A DNA stretch of 64,000 nt, from the NCBI GenBank assembly GCA_010645155.1, contig CM021323.1, forward strand, positions 1,199,873 to 1,263,872, read 5' to 3'. The translations under genes were made by a program, and so were the position numbers. The DNA comes from Tigriopus japonicus. Lineage: Eukaryota > Arthropoda > Copepoda > Harpacticoida > Harpacticidae. Shown here piece after piece: positions 50,787 to 62,300 of this stretch. Within the stretch, counting starts at the first letter, position 1, and every line of letters starts with the position of its first letter. The notes under the pieces are model-generated. The model was not told the origin of the DNA. It saw nothing but the letters and a program-made list of their open reading frames with translations, and did not search any database.

Positions 50787-51341
50787 GACTAGGGAGAAAA
50801 AGATATAAAAAAATCACAACTAAGCGACCAAAGCAACATCTCTAAAAGAAAGGGGTATAAGTAAAAAAGAAAAAATCAGGAACCAAAGATTTTGGGAATG
50901 TGGACGATTATTTATCATAAGAAACCGTAGTTTGAAAAACATCTTTCTTTAGTGTTTGTCTATCTGGTTTAGGTAGACTTAGCCAAGAAGCACGGGAAAT
51001 TCTTGCATTCAAATTTCGAGGCAAAATTCTAAAGGTAGGGAGCAATTCTAAGCAAGTACAATCCTTGTAGGATTCAAAAACAGGCAAATAAAAATAAAAT
51101 AATCTCATTACGCGAGCCCACCTACTTCAACAATCCATTTACTAAAAGTACTCCTGTTTTTTTCTGATATGTATTTAGCTTCCTTAGAACAATAAAAATT
51201 CGTTTTGTCTCCACACAAATCGGAATTTTCATAATGGTTAGAACAATGGATTTTTTTGGCAAAAAGCTGAAAAATTGCAAATTCCTGGAAATAAACAGGA
51301 AATGTATCAAAAATGCATTTCCACTGTTTGCTCACCTTTAC

Positions 51342-52188
51342 CAGTGTGACCAATTGTTGAAGATCAAAAAGAGCTAAAAACCTTAGTTTTCTAGGCAAAT
51401 TTTGGAGATAATAGAGCTAAATTTTGTTTTATGAAAAAGAGCTAAATTTTAAATGGCCAAACACACTAATATTATCATACTTTTGGACCTTACGTAATTG
51501 GCAGTGTCTTTCAAGGCAAGGCTTTTTAGAGCTTTTTTTAATTCCTTAAAAACAGCCACGAAAATAAGGTTATTCTGTGAAGTGATGTTGGCTTTTTGCA
51601 TGTTTCAGAGAGAGCGTGGATAATGAAAGACCTTTATGCCTTGGTTAATGACAAAAGCCTTTTTTTTTACTTTCTGGGCCGACCAAAGAAAAATCTAAAT
51701 TAACCCACTATATGTCCCGTAATTTAAAGCTCGCATGCAAAAATTTCAACTTGATCAAATTAACTTTTTATCAGTTTGAGTAGAATAGTTTGAAGCAAAG
51801 AGTAAAGTAAGTGGAGGTTTTAGTCGGTACTAGCACATTAATGAAGATTGTGAAAGACTAGCCAAAAGCTGCTATTCTTTTTTTGCTTTAGCATGAGGAG
51901 CCATAGTTTGGAGTCGATTCTCCTGAAAATCCTACGTATTTGAAAAAGAAAAAAAAACATTTTTGAACAAGTAACATTTTGTTGGGTAGAAAATCTGGCA
52001 ACTTGGAAAATTGTGAAAAGGAGCTAAAATCCCTAAAATCCTCAGAAAAAGAGCTAAAAAATGGCAAAATATTTTAAAAGGAGCTAAAAGAGCCAAAAGA
52101 GCTAAATGCCTAAATTTGGAGCCAAATTTCCAATATATCAGTAAAAAGAGCTGAATTTGGCTCTAAAGAGCTAAAATTGGTCAGGTTG
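51342..52188. mobile_element. hAT-like non-autonomous element, 847 bp, eroded
   Basis: A perfect 8-bp direct repeat acctttac lies at 51334-51341 and 52189-52196. The left end begins CAGTGTGACCAATTGTTG and the complement of the right end begins CAACCTGACCAATTTTAG; 13 of 18 positions agree, including TGACCAATT. GAGCTAAA-type words cluster near both ends (near 51376, 51408, 51430 and seven or so between 52015 and 52175), like the subterminal transposase-binding repeats of hAT elements. No transposase frame remains. The superfamily call rests on duplication length and the CAGTG end. Confidence 0.65.
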
Positions 52189-52874
52189 ACCTTTACTCAT
52201 CAAACAGCTCAGTGTCACCTTTCCCAAGGAGCATAATTCTACACTTGCTTGTTTTGTAAGCATCCATTCTTTTAACAAACTCAAGCATGCAACAAGCTCA
52301 AATTTTGAAGCGCCCAAGACCAAGCTCTGACCCATCCCTAGCCATTTTAGCTCCCAAATTTCCAGCTGAATCCATTTTGTTCATTTGGTCTTGGATGCAT
52401 ACCTTTGTCGAATGCTTCCAGATGGATCAGGTGAAAAGCAGAGTTCTTTCCTAATAACGCAATTTACTAATTAGGCCATTGATTTAAGTATTTAAACAAG
52501 CGCAAGTTTTCAGAAAAAGGGTCTGTTCATTCTTCTTTCTAGGCGCAAGTGAAACCTTAAAGCGCATAACTTGGGCTAAACCGCAAGAAATGAAGACACT
52601 ACCTTGGTTCTCTTCTTCAACGTTGCCAGAAATCATTTTTTGTTCCAAAATAGTTGAGCCCTGGGAATCTTAGTTCTGGGCGAAATACTTAATTTTCACT
52701 GAAATAACAGATATTTTTGTTCGGCGTTCGAGAAATCCTTGTGATGCAAAATTGCTCCAGGTAGTGTTTTAGACAACCTTCATCGACATTTTCTAGCAAC
52801 ACTGCCGGCATGCGTTACCCTACTTCTGTTATCCCATTTCCAAAAAGGTGAAAGTGCATCCCCAACATTTCAAA

Positions 52875-53384
52875 ATGAGCCGCGCTCCCCATTGTCCCCT
52901 TCTCCAGTTAGACTCGTCCCTCCGCCGTTTATCCACCTCAGACGACATGACCGGCGATACCACCGCCAATGATAGTATAACCGTCCTCGATCTCGATTCG
53001 ATGCATGATGAAGGACGGGAGGTGGAGGTGGTGGATCTGACCTCCACCCCCGCTGGACCGAGAATCTCCCGAAAAACGGTATTCAGAGACGGTTCCGAGA
53101 TTGAAACGTCCCTTAACACCCGAAGATCCATCTCGACAGGCCCTGTCAAAACCACCCGTGATGTGGGAACTATGACGGATAATGAGAACAGTTCCGGAGG
53201 AGGTTCGTCCTTTAAATGCGCCGTCTGTTTGGAATCATTCGAGAAATTGACCCGTGAATTGAACAAACACTTGTGGTCGCTGAATTGCGGGCATGTATTT
53301 TGTGAGCCTTGCTCCGGTTACGTATTGGATTTATGTCCCACGTGCCGAGTAACCACGCATTCCAAGCGAAGGCTTTTCTTGTAA
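52875..53384 (+). CDS. RNF4-like RING finger protein, candidate SUMO-targeted E3 ubiquitin ligase
   Basis: A single uninterrupted frame of 169 codons starts at ATG 52875 (context ttcaaaATGa). A C3HC4 RING lies at residues 115-157: ligands Cys115, Cys118, Cys138, His140, Cys143, Cys146, Cys154 and Cys157, with the NCGHVFCEPC and LCPTCR blocks and a short basic C-terminus, as in RNF4. Two hydrophobic-acidic motifs, ITVLDLDS (about 35-42) and VEVVDLTS (about 50-57), look like SUMO-interaction motifs; VVDLT is the form found in RNF4. RNF4-type enzymes bind SUMO chains in the nucleus and ubiquitinate the modified proteins. No introns are seen, whereas vertebrate RNF4 is multi-exonic, so this may be a retrocopy. 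No clear AATAAA follows. It lies 0.7 kb beyond a hAT-rich block. Expression is unproven. Confidence 0.82.
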   Translation: MSRAPHCPLLQLDSSLRRLSTSDDMTGDTTANDSITVLDLDSMHDEGREVEVVDLTSTPAGPRISRKTVFRDGSEIETSLNTRRSISTGPVKTTRDVGTMTDNENSSGGGSSFKCAVCLESFEKLTRELNKHLWSLNCGHVFCEPCSGYVLDLCPTCRVTTHSKRRLFL

Positions 53385-56300
53385 CGAGACATGTTCCGGC
53401 GGAACCCCTCGTTTTCCATGAGTACTATGATATTGATATCGAAACTGACCAAGCACGAACCCGTATATTGACCTTTTCCACCAATGGAAACTTGATTGTG
53501 TTGCCTTTCTTGCCGTTCGACTAGTCTGCCAGGGTCTTATTGGAACGGTGCCATCCTTTTAGACATCCCAATTATTGTTCCTGTCAAGCAACAAGATAAA
53601 TATATTAATGTCTCATAGGACCCCGAAAAGTTTGGTAGCGTTTTTTGTCAGACTCGTTTCATTGGCAGATAATTTACGATATGTGGAACGGTCCCTTTGG
53701 TCATGGGACGGGAATTACAAGGCTCCAATGTATCTAGACATTGGGAACCTTCTTTTTCTGATGCCGTTAACGTTGAAAAGCTATCGGAGTGTATTACTAT
53801 TTTGTTGAGTTTGCCAATGACGGCACAGAACCAGTTAGTTCCTGTCAAGCAGTTGGAACAATATACAATGGTTGTTGGGCGGCTTTCGAACCGCAAATTG
53901 AAGGTTTTTTGAACAAGTCCCAACTTTACTAAAATGATGGCTTGTTTGGTCTTGTTAATGCCAATATCGGATTATTTCACCTGTCAAGCTTGACTGACTG
54001 CTCTGGTAACAATTTGACACAGGCACCAATTTTCTTCCCTTTGAATTTTAGTACTTATCGGAGGACCCTTTCTCTCCGATCCTGCGCAATAACTTTTAGC
54101 GGTTTGACGGGTCACTCGTTCCTCACTTGGATTTCAAATCCACACAATTTCATGACTCTCCTCGTCATCATCTGCTTTTGGCGCCTTTTTAAGGTTTGAC
54201 AAGTGGAGGCTCCCGGAGTTTTGCACATAAAAGCATTTCGTCAAAAGTTCCAATTTCGCCCGCTAATTACTCCCCTCAACCTGACAGCCATCTCAGAAAA
54301 CTACAATCAACTTTTCCCAAATAGAGCGTGTTTGTGATTTTTCCAGGGTGCTGCCTGTTAGACTTTGTATCTTTGGTTGTGCGGCCAAACGGACAAAGGC
54401 GGCAGAGAGCGAGAAACACCCATGTGGGTGGCAGCAGCCTCGCCAAATGAGTCCCTGGCAAGTAATTGCCAAGAACTTCCAAAGACCTCAATCGTTCACA
54501 AGACCAACAAGGCCAAGAAGATTCAACCCAGTCAAAGACTCCCCTAAGAGTGATGGGATTCTGCTTCCCAAGCAACAACAACTACGACGACGACGACGAA
54601 CAGTACTAGAGTCAGTTTGGGGCTTTCGGAACGAACGAGCAACTTTCCGTGGGATTAATCCAAAACTTTGCGGAAAAATGTTCGTTTGTCAAGTTTAAAG
54701 ACAGGGCTACATTTTTCTTTGGGCAAGTTTGGCAATCAAACTGTGGGCAATGCATTGGATCCGAGCTATTTTGCTGTGGTGGGAACAAGCGAGAACATGG
54801 AGGAGAAGGAGAAAGAGAGAACGAAGGGTTCCATTGGAAGTCTGGAAGACGGAACCCGCTATTTGATGGGAGATGATGTGCCATGGAACTACCACCTCAC
54901 TTTTCACACACGTAGCAAGTTTGAGAAATGGCCAGCGTATGGAGTGAGGAGAGGATGTGAACATTAAAGGTTGGGTAAAGCGAGTGACTTGATGAGAGAG
55001 TAAGCAACCAACCAACCAACCTGATGATGAGGTGACGAGTTCCAAATTGAGGGCGCTTGCACAATTGTGTGGCAAAGCAGAGTAAACAGGTGAGTGAAGT
55101 GTGACTTGCTAGCCAATGCTGGAGTTGGAAATTGTTCGAATTCTTTCAGAACGACCTTTTTTAGATTAAAATGCAGTCAACTTTGAAAAGAGGACACATT
55201 CCATTCCAGGAGATCCATGGTGATGGCAGAAGTAGTATGTCTTGTGGAAGTGAAGAAAATAGGTCTGTGCTGGATCCTCCAATGTGCTTGCTTGCTGCTG
55301 GTTGGATGGGTGGGTGGGAATAGTGAGGATAGTAGTACGAGGAACTGGAAATAAGCAATAAATTGAAGACGACCGAGAGACATTACAAGGGTTCATTAGT
55401 ATTCGTTTTATGTGTTGGAATTGATACAAAGACTCCTGGGGCCGGATTCAGTTGGGCTGTGTGTGAGAGAGCAGAAAATTACCCCCATATTTCAGGGTAT
55501 TTAATTCCAAAGACTAAGCGATCAAGGCTTTATAGCCTTTCATTTACAGAGTTAATGAACGAAGAGAAGTCAAAGTCGTTCTCGTCTTCGTCTTCGTTGT
55601 CGACGTTTCTCGCTCTATTTCTCTCTTTCACTTTTACTCATCGTTTCCAAGCGAGGTGAGAGACGAGGACACAGTAAAAAAAGGGGGAAACACGATGGAA
55701 CACAGGCTCAACTTGAGAGAAAACTCTGAAAAATATCCAATGGGACTTGGATTTCTCAGCCAATCCGATCCCAACGATTTCCGTCGAATTCCCCAAACTC
55801 CTCCAAAAGATAAGAAGAAGAAGAACACGTCGCGAAGACTCAGGCACACTTTCTCTCTTGGATGCAGGAGGATATTGAATAGAAACACTCTTCAGAGTGA
55901 AGACTTAGACGCTAGGAATCTGTCCCTGGGACCAACTTGGAATAGGGGACCAATTAATTCCAGTCACGGCAACTGAAAGTTATGGACGATTAAGACCGAA
56001 CCCATTTTCTTTCTTCTTCTTCTTTCTTCTTGCTCGTTGATTTCCTTTCTTCTTGCTCAACGGCTTCCAATTTGGAGGTCTCTGACACAATACAATACAC
56101 GCATCTACACACTTACCCGAGAAGGATGGACCCTACGTTGTTGTTCCAAGGGCAAATCACCAACTTCGCTCCACACCCTGATTTGTTTTTCCCTCAGTTC
56201 TCAATCCCCCATTCTACTTCGAAACATCTCTCTTGCTCCCCATAAGGGTACAGCCCAATTCCCCGTCATTCGTACATAAGCAGAGCAATGAGGCATCTCG

Positions 56301-59300
56301 TGTAAATCGATTTTTCTCGTCTTAATGTTTTCTGGTCCACACCTACCACTTTGGTTGAAAGAGAAATCTTTCCCATCCACATCTTCCTTCTGGTTCCACC
56401 ACTTGCCATCCATCGGAATCGTGGAACGAAACAAGAACGAACCCGAGGAAAAACTACGAGTTTTTCTCTCTTTCGAATCTTGGAAAATGTGTTCCATCAC
56501 TCAGTGGTGACGTAGGTAAGGATTGGCACACTCTGGCTCTCGACAACGAGCGGCTTTTCCTCAAGAGAAAAAGGCCAACACTGTGCTTGATGTTCGGATA
56601 AAATGTTGGTTCACTTCCGGGGTCAATTAGAGTCGACGACTGTTTCCCTAGTTTTAGACCGGCATTGACAGAGGGATACCATTACGACCGCTATGAAAGT
56701 TTTAGCAGTCTCTATTAGTTTGAGCTTTTCTCCATTATCAGCGGGAAACAAACACGAATTTCCAGGAGATTTTTTTCTGCCTGCTTTCGGTCGCAGTCGA
56801 AGACCGATGATTCCAAGGGTGAAAAAAAATCATGCCCATTGTCTTTGAGCCAACAATTTTACTCCTTTATCTGAAACATATTCTTATGTGATGTATACCT
56901 GGCCAACTTGAAACTGAGAGTTTTAAGATAGAAACCGAGCACATGAGTGAGAGATCATGAGAAAGTCGAAAGTTGTTTTACATTTCGGACTGGATCTCTT
57001 TGGAAAGGCCGTCATTATTTTCCCCTGGCCCTTTTCCACTCACCTCCAATCTATTCTCGTTCCTACGAAGGATTTTAATGGGTCTGAAAGGTGTCTTAGG
57101 GCATTGGATGTGAGGGTGTGGGTGCCTGTGTGGGTAACCTATCTTCTTCGAAACTTTTCTCCCTACAGTCTCATTTCCCAGTATGGAGAACTGTATTCGA
57201 GTTCCTTGGAAGACCGACACGAGAGTTTACCAGTCAACTCTTTGAAACTTGAACGACTCCTTCTGCTTTCTATCTTCGAGAAACTAGAAGTGGCGAGGTG
57301 GTGGGTGCGGCTCCACTTTTCTACTTCGATCTGGGACCAGTGAACGGGGGGGGACATTCGGGCCACGAAGACGATATGAGGATGACGACTACGAAGAAGA
57401 AGGTACACTCACTGCCTTTGTGAACCGCTGGAGCTGGATTACTTTTTGGAAGTTTTCAGTGTTTAATTACCAAGTCGAACCCGGGACTTTTCCTCCATAT
57501 CCACGACGTCCCCTTTCACTTGCTATTTGGCCATCAACTTCCAAAATTGGGAACGACGTAATGAGACCGAAGTGCTCCTTGGCAGCCGCTTTGGCCTTTG
57601 CCATAAAATTGTTCCCCCAAAGATGCTGAGAAGAAAGATACGACTTCTTCCTCTTCACATCATGTTAGCATCAAAAAGTGGCAAAATATTCCGACTAACT
57701 CACTTGTCGGGTGGAATTTGGAAAGTTCTTGTCTATTGAATGTTTATGGCCGGATTGCCAGAGAGCCCGTGAACCCAAACACAGCCATTTGGTTGAGACG
57801 ACACCGAATTACCCCTGAACGGTGGTACCTAGTAATTAGGGTCAGTTTGAACCAACACATTCTGCAGAGCTGAGCCCGTTTTGAATTATATTCACTCTCA
57901 TATGTTTTTGAATCCTCACCCTTCTTCTTCTTAGCCCTACTTAGTTTCCCCTTGGTCAAAGCAATTTTATGACAAAGATATTTCTTCCATGATGAACGGT
58001 TCTCTACCCCACGGACCTGAATATTATTCTCCTATTCCTCTGTACGATTTTGACAAATGCCCCGCTCGGTTTGGCTAAGTGCTGCCCTAGGAGAGAAATT
58101 TCTACGTAAATGGGTTCAAGCCACAAACCCACTGGCACCTATAACCATCATACATACACCAGTCCCAAAAGGCTTGGATTTTTTGGTGTGTTGCTACTCA
58201 GCCAGCATCTGTTCATGAGTTATGAAGGAGATTTTCGGCAAAAAATGCTCCTACTTCAGGTTGGCTCCTTTCACCCGGGGACTGTCGATCATTCCCTTAT
58301 TGTTCCCTCGGAGCAAGATCATCTTTTTATGCCTTATCTCACCACTGCCATGCGCACTACCCTAAGATTGAGGGGCTGTTTTACATAATGCGAGGAAGGA
58401 ACCCTTCGACACCTGACCAGAAGCTAAAGGTGGATTTTGAAGAAGCTTTGTAAAGCGAGAGATCTCCTCTGTTATGAAAATAAGATTCCCCTATATCCAC
58501 GGTAAGGTGGTGAATGGGAGGCACCCGAGCCAGCTATTCATCCCAATGCCGGTCATCATGGAGCTCCCTGCGATGAGAGGATAAGGAAATGCCCGCGGCC
58601 AATATTACTAGTAATGATAGCATATCGGGTAGGCTCTTTGACTGCGAGTCCGTGACTTGACTCGCTGGAGATGGGAGAGCCACAACTTTCGGGAGCTTCA
58701 ATGGCATTGACGATGCGGTCCTCGTCGTTGTCGTCGTGGTTGCCTCTCCATTCCTTCAAATTTTTACGACTGCCGGAATCCATATTTTAATAACTACTCC
58801 CAAGTAGAGGAGAAGAGATCCATTCGGAATGTTCGGAAGAATTAGCATCCGTTATGGGTATCTTCTTTGCCTGGAGCGAAGCGCTCCCAGATCTGAATAG
58901 GCACGGATTGTCAGTGGTCTACGTATTAGTTGAGGACGGTAGCTGCCATTTCTCTTGGACTGTCCAAAGGAGGAAAGAATAATAAGGTCTGAGGCTTGTC
59001 TCGCCCAGGGTTGGAAAGACTCCCGGAGAAACACCCCAAACTATTCGCTTTGACAGGCAAGTGCGGAGACTGAAGAGTGGTTAGGGACTCGCACAACTTT
59101 GCCAAGACCACGAGGATGTCGAAGTTTTGCCCTGAGCTAAAAAGCATAATTCAGCATTTTTTTTATCATACCTCTGTTCTGAAAAAGCCGGTACAATTGA
59201 GCGTTTATGAATAGAAGGTAGTTGGTGATTATGATGGCTCGAAGGAGCCATTTCGTTTACTATGTACGTACACTTCAATCCATGCCGAGGTTGTGGAGAG

Positions 59301-62300
59301 TGATCAGGAACGGCTATACCAACGAAAAACGAATCATTCAGTATCCATAAGTACAACCTAAGGGCAAAACAATGAAGACACAGCCTCAGTACATACTATA
59401 TGTATAGTATTCTAGCAATATGCACACTCGTTGATCGGTCCATTTTATGCCCGGCTACCTCCTTTCAAATCACGTGTTTGTGCTCGTCTACGTTCAACAC
59501 AACAAGAGTATTCCGTGATCTCACTCAGTGTACTCTGTGTTGTTAAGCCCTCGTGCTCGAAATGTACAACACAATAGACTGAGACCCATAGTTTTTGAAG
59601 AGCTGTCACAGCCTCTTGAGTACGGCTAGTGTGGATATGTTTGAGCTTTGATTGCCCCTGCCGACAGATCTCAGACCTCAATTGAATTTGGGGATTTCGA
59701 TTTTTCAGCCCCGGGTTTGACCATCTCCTTCTAACAATGGATTTCCCAATGCCATACAAAGACTAATATGCATGGGGAAAGGGCAACAAGAACCATCACC
59801 GCAAGAGAGGAGGGGAGGAAAAGGATAAGCAACGAACGACCGAAGGGGGATTTGATCCTGTGCCACCCTCATACCCTTTCACTGTCATTATTTACTTTTC
59901 CAGCCCCATTGAATTGAACGCTCGGCGAAGGGAATACACTCTTGATCTGCGTTACAAATAGGATTTTAGAACGCGATTCAAACCAGGACCGGTGCGTACA
60001 TGATTGAGCCACTTACTTGGGACCATGGACCACAACGTGGAACAGTTCCATAGAAGGTCCCACCCTGGCCATTGGCAATTTACCGGCTTAGATTCATTCA
60101 TCTTGTGTAGCTGAGCATTTTAATCCTGTCCCCACGTGGTTGACTGACCACTTTTGGTCACCATCATTGAATGTCGTTTCAATCAATGTGGCGGAACATG
60201 CCTCTTGGATCAATGTCACGTCCAGACTGAACCCTCATTTTCTTCGGCAAATCTACTTGTCTGAATCCAGTCACGTCAACGTCATTTGCATTTAAGTACT
60301 AGATCAATGTCTAAGGATATGTTTTCTGACCACTGGACATTTTGACTCGAAGTTAGCCAATAACATGGCCACACTCTCTGTTCTGCATACCCAGAACCCG
60401 GTATTATATATTCCGAGGGACTTGATATGTGATGGTAGGATCCCCCTTTTTGGTTCCTCCTCCATCTCTAAGTTTAAATATCACCCAAAACCTGGCTTCC
60501 ATGTTGGTATGAAACCTTTTTTATGGTCAAATGGCAATATTTTCCTCTGGCTTCGCCAAGCAATACCTCCATCCACTGACTGACCCATGCTTTCTGTCTA
60601 TTGAATATACAATAGCCTGTAGGATATTACATTCCCGAAGTGACAGTGGCTATTGCTTGATGTGCATCGTATGTTTTGGGTGGATGCCCCTGGCCACTTG
60701 CCATTCCAGCCCAAAGAAACTCGGAAACATATCACATGCTGTGGTATTACGAATGTAGGGACCAGAGCATTCAGTGTGTTTAAAGATAAAAGCGGTGAAT
60801 TGATGTCGTTAAAAAATCCGGTGGTCCATTATGTAGCAACATCCAGTTTGCAAGAACAAAAAGTTAAGGAAAATCACGTGTATTCTGTTAACTTTAGTAG
60901 AATTAAACGTAAACTAATAGATAATAACGTAATGGAATAATGCTAGACAATCAACTAGAGAAAAAAGGGATTATTATGTACTATTAATTGATAAGCCCAC
61001 AAAATGTCAAATTAGATAAATGTATGTTAACAAATAATGGCAAAAATAATTAAAAATCTGTCGAAAAAACTCAAAAGATGTTTTCAGCAACGCGATTAGT
61101 GTAACGACGATAAACTCGGCAAATCTAGATCATTAGGTGGTGTTTTTAAACTTTCAAAAAAGTTAACCGGTTAAAAAATCAGTTAATGAATTGAGCCTAG
61201 TCCTCCTTGGAAATGTGGACCAATATGTGACACTCAAACAGGTCAAGAAAAGGAAGACAGAAAAAATAAGAGGGGGAGTTTGTAACGAAAATCAACGATG
61301 CCCGTTATGAACCCCACAGTGAGTCATTTATTGGAAATTTCTCTCATCGGACTTCTTCACGGCTGGAAGTCCCTCTTAACAAAAAAAGGAAGATCGTAGC
61401 ACAAGTCCGAAACAAGAGTTGAAGAGCATTACATACAGAACAGGGGAGTGATTCTGGTCGTTCCATTTTGGACAACAAAGATATTGAATTGAGATAAAGC
61501 TCCAATCTAGCAGAAAAATCGTGGTGGTCAGGGACATGGATGGCGTCGGTTAGTTTGAGGGGAACACTAGACACGGTCAGTTCAAGAAAAGCACGTTTTT
61601 CACAGGTCTGAATGAAACACGACATTTTTATCTGACATCAAAATTGCCCTTTTCAATTTCCAACGCTGTTATTTTCGTTCGGGTTTCGTGTTCGATGTCA
61701 TTCAAACCGAGGAGTAGGGATCACTTGCATTATGAGAGGCGGGAGATGGGAAGATTGTGAATATCAAAACTTGGCCCAGATTAAGCTCAAGTTAACACAC
61801 ACATACACATAAGGATACTCGAAATGTTCGTGTCCAACCTTTTGCAACATTGTTCTACACATTAGCACAGTTTAACGGACTTCACTTCCTTCTCGAGTCC
61901 CGACAAATGTTGGGTGGAGGACATGGGGAGAACTAACCCATTCTCAGCTTCGTCTCAATCCAAACATTACCATTTCAATATTGATAGTTGCCAAGGCTCA
62001 GTGAGGTGCTTCTCAATCTATTTTTCTATCGGCCACTTGAAATCTGAATTTTTGAAACCCTTAGCTACTCCTTTATTTAAACCATGGCTGACAAATACAT
62101 TAAAGCATTTGCCTTCTTGTTTGATAATTATCCCCCAAAGGAGATTTACTTAAGTGTTCAGATTCACCACTTTCATTCATAGTCCACTCAACTCCACTCG
62201 TTCTTTGTGATCGCTTATCACACACACCATATCGAAACCCCTGCAAAATGAGCACAAGGTATGTTCACATAATACTTCCAAGTTTGGGCAACGTAGGGGC

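Larger units (their letters stand above)
49560..52300. other. AT-rich block with inserted transposons
   Basis: This block is visibly richer in A and T than the DNA on both sides, has almost no long open frames and carries many copies of the word GAGCTAAA. Two hAT-type elements are delimited inside it. The rest looks like old repeat-derived DNA, but no other element ends could be fixed. Confidence 0.5.
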
